Positions 62,790 through 64,000 of a DNA stretch of 64,000 nucleotides are shown here, in pieces. The notes beneath the pieces are model-generated. The model saw only the letters and a program-made list of their open reading frames with translations, did not search any database and had not been told where the DNA came from. Location of the stretch: assembly GCF_000182925.2 (NCBI RefSeq), contig NC_026503.1:2294001-2358000 (forward strand), read 5' to 3'. Source of the stretch: Neurospora crassa OR74A. Its lineage: Eukaryota > Ascomycota > Sordariomycetes > Sordariales > Sordariaceae. The stretch's first letter is position 1; each line of letters begins with the position of its first letter. A program made the translations under genes and the position numbers.

Positions 62790-63731
62790 ATGTCTGAAAC
62801 TCCGTCGTCGTCGTCGTCGGCGCCCTTGGCTACTGGTCGCAGTGACGGTCCATCAGTCCACCACCGTCAGCATTCACGCGGACAAACCACTCACATTAAC
62901 ATCCCTGCCGCTACCGCTACCGCTACCGCTACCGCTACCCATCTTTCAGAAGCTGACCTTTCCCTTCCGACGGACAGCCCAACCAGCGCGAACTCCGACC
63001 TCAACCTCGTCAACGACCGAGACTACTTTCCCTACCAGCCCAAGTCCCTAGCCGGCATCGCCACGCGCTCCTTCTGCCTCGGCATCGCTGTTACCATTGG
63101 CGTCGGCGCAACCGTCGCAACCCTTTTCTACACATCGAGCTCGCTCTGGCGCCTGCCCTTCTTCCTCGCCGCGCTCGCGACCTTTCACTTCCTCGAGTTC
63201 TGGACCACAGCCGCCTACAATACCCGCGCTGCCGATGTCAAGTCCTTCCTTCTCACGGCCAACTGGCCCGGCTACGCCATCGCACACGGCTTCGCGACGC
63301 TTGAGTGTCTGCTGACCAACGCCTTCTGGCCAAACCGTGCGTGGGCGCCGTTTGGTTCCGGTACGCTGCTCTGTTTGCTCGGCCTGGCCCTGACGGTGAT
63401 CGGCCAGGTGGTGCGCAGTGTGGCCATGGTACAGGCGGGACCGAGCTTCAACCACTTGGTGCAGCGCCAGCGAAGCTCGGCGCACGTACTGGTGACGTCG
63501 GGGATCTACGGCAGGTTCAGGCACCCGAGTTACTTTGGCTTCTTTTGGTGGGCGTTGGGGACGCAGATGGCTATGGGCAACGTCGTTAGCTTTGTGGCTT
63601 ATGCGGCGGTGTTGTGGAAGTTCTTCAGTTCGAGGATCAAGCATGAGGAGGAGTTTTTGGTCAAGTTCTTTGGGCAAGAGTATGTGGATTATCGAAGAAG
63701 GGTGGGCACCAAGATTCCGTTTGTTCCCTGA
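62790..63731 (+). CDS. ste14: Protein-S-isoprenylcysteine O-methyltransferase (Ste14/ICMT), 313 aa
   Basis: A single exon from CACCATG-like context (TACCATG). Ste14 is the ER membrane enzyme that methylates the C-terminal prenylated Cys of CaaX proteins such as Ras and the fungal a-type pheromone, using S-adenosylmethionine. The first 90 residues are hydrophilic and poorly conserved, with a Ser run and a Thr-Ala repeat (five GCTACC units, 62910-62939). Then come several membrane spans and the conserved ICMT C-terminus: QVVRSVAMVQAGPSFNH, LVTSGIYGRFRHPSYFGFFW, and RIKHEEEFLVKFFGQEYVDY, ending TKIPFVP. The His-Pro, Tyr and paired Glu of the active region are all present. The N-terminal extension makes it longer than yeast Ste14 (239 residues). 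Confidence 0.95.
   Translation: MSETPSSSSSAPLATGRSDGPSVHHRQHSRGQTTHINIPAATATATATATHLSEADLSLPTDSPTSANSDLNLVNDRDYFPYQPKSLAGIATRSFCLGIAVTIGVGATVATLFYTSSSLWRLPFFLAALATFHFLEFWTTAAYNTRAADVKSFLLTANWPGYAIAHGFATLECLLTNAFWPNRAWAPFGSGTLLCLLGLALTVIGQVVRSVAMVQAGPSFNHLVQRQRSSAHVLVTSGIYGRFRHPSYFGFFWWALGTQMAMGNVVSFVAYAAVLWKFFSSRIKHEEEFLVKFFGQEYVDYRRRVGTKIPFVP
62910..62939 (+). repeat. GCTACC hexanucleotide repeat in ste14
   Basis: Five perfect GCTACC units encoding Ala-Thr pairs in the hydrophilic N-terminus; unit changes would keep the frame. Confidence 0.9.
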
Positions 63732-64000
63732 GTTGGGCGTGGTGCTTTTTCGACAGAACTCATCTGTTGTGTGCCATAGTCTATTACGTGGTAGTCGCTT
63801 TACGTGGTATACAGTTCGAAAGAATAGATACAAAGCCTATCAAACCAAACAGTTCACGTATTTCCCCTTTGTTACTACATAATATTATCGCAGTTCCGGT
63901 AACGCCCTCGAACACCATGGCTAAAGCAATTGGTCTACCTAGAATCCCGACCCAGCTGCAGGGAACAGCTGACGTTCACCTTACACTGTCCTGTTGATCA
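63732..64000. other. 3' flank of ste14
   Basis: Presumed 3' UTR and flank up to the window end. No gene start is supported. Confidence 0.4.

Overview
This window is nuclear DNA of a filamentous ascomycete, most likely Neurospora or a close Sordariaceae relative. The evidence is short GT-AG introns with CTAAC-like branch points, a gene set typical of Sordariomycetes, GC-rich coding sequence, and a left-hand island with the dinucleotide signature of repeat-induced point mutation (RIP: CpA lost, TpA gained, CpG kept). The species call is inference. I saw no bacterial operons, CRISPR array, rRNA or convincing tRNA gene.

Layout, left to right. 1-2290 is the RIP-type repeat island. A Zn2Cys6 transcription factor (minus) follows, then about 7.3 kb with no supportable gene up to cdc48 (plus, six exons). 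A forkhead/FHA transcription factor and the CLU1 mitochondrial-distribution protein (both minus) come next. CLU1 is divergent from a large unrecognised low-complexity protein (plus). After another 4.7-kb gap come a ferric reductase and a Yippee protein (plus), an SLC35F6-type transporter and a DUF2985 membrane protein (minus). The right third is denser: tRNA-splicing endonuclease subunit Sen15 (plus), a zinc alcohol dehydrogenase and a Zrt3-like ZIP zinc transporter (minus), an EndoG/Nuc1 nuclease (plus), a tiny hydrophilic protein with 18-nt exons (minus), peroxin Pex8 with a C-terminal AKL signal (minus), a TMEM170-like membrane protein (plus) and isoprenylcysteine methyltransferase Ste14 (plus).

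The genes do not form one pathway. They are mostly housekeeping and organelle genes (proteostasis, mitochondria, peroxisomes, metal transport, tRNA processing, prenyl-protein maturation) in ordinary eukaryotic order. I found no clear undescribed multi-gene system. The best leads are the unrecognised 969-residue protein and its possible upstream exon, the small gene with a frame-neutral alternative splice acceptor, the in-frame Gln-rich extension upstream of Sen15, and the RIP island next to a gene-empty 7 kb. Exon coordinates were worked out by hand from splice signals, reading phase and protein family, not from transcripts.
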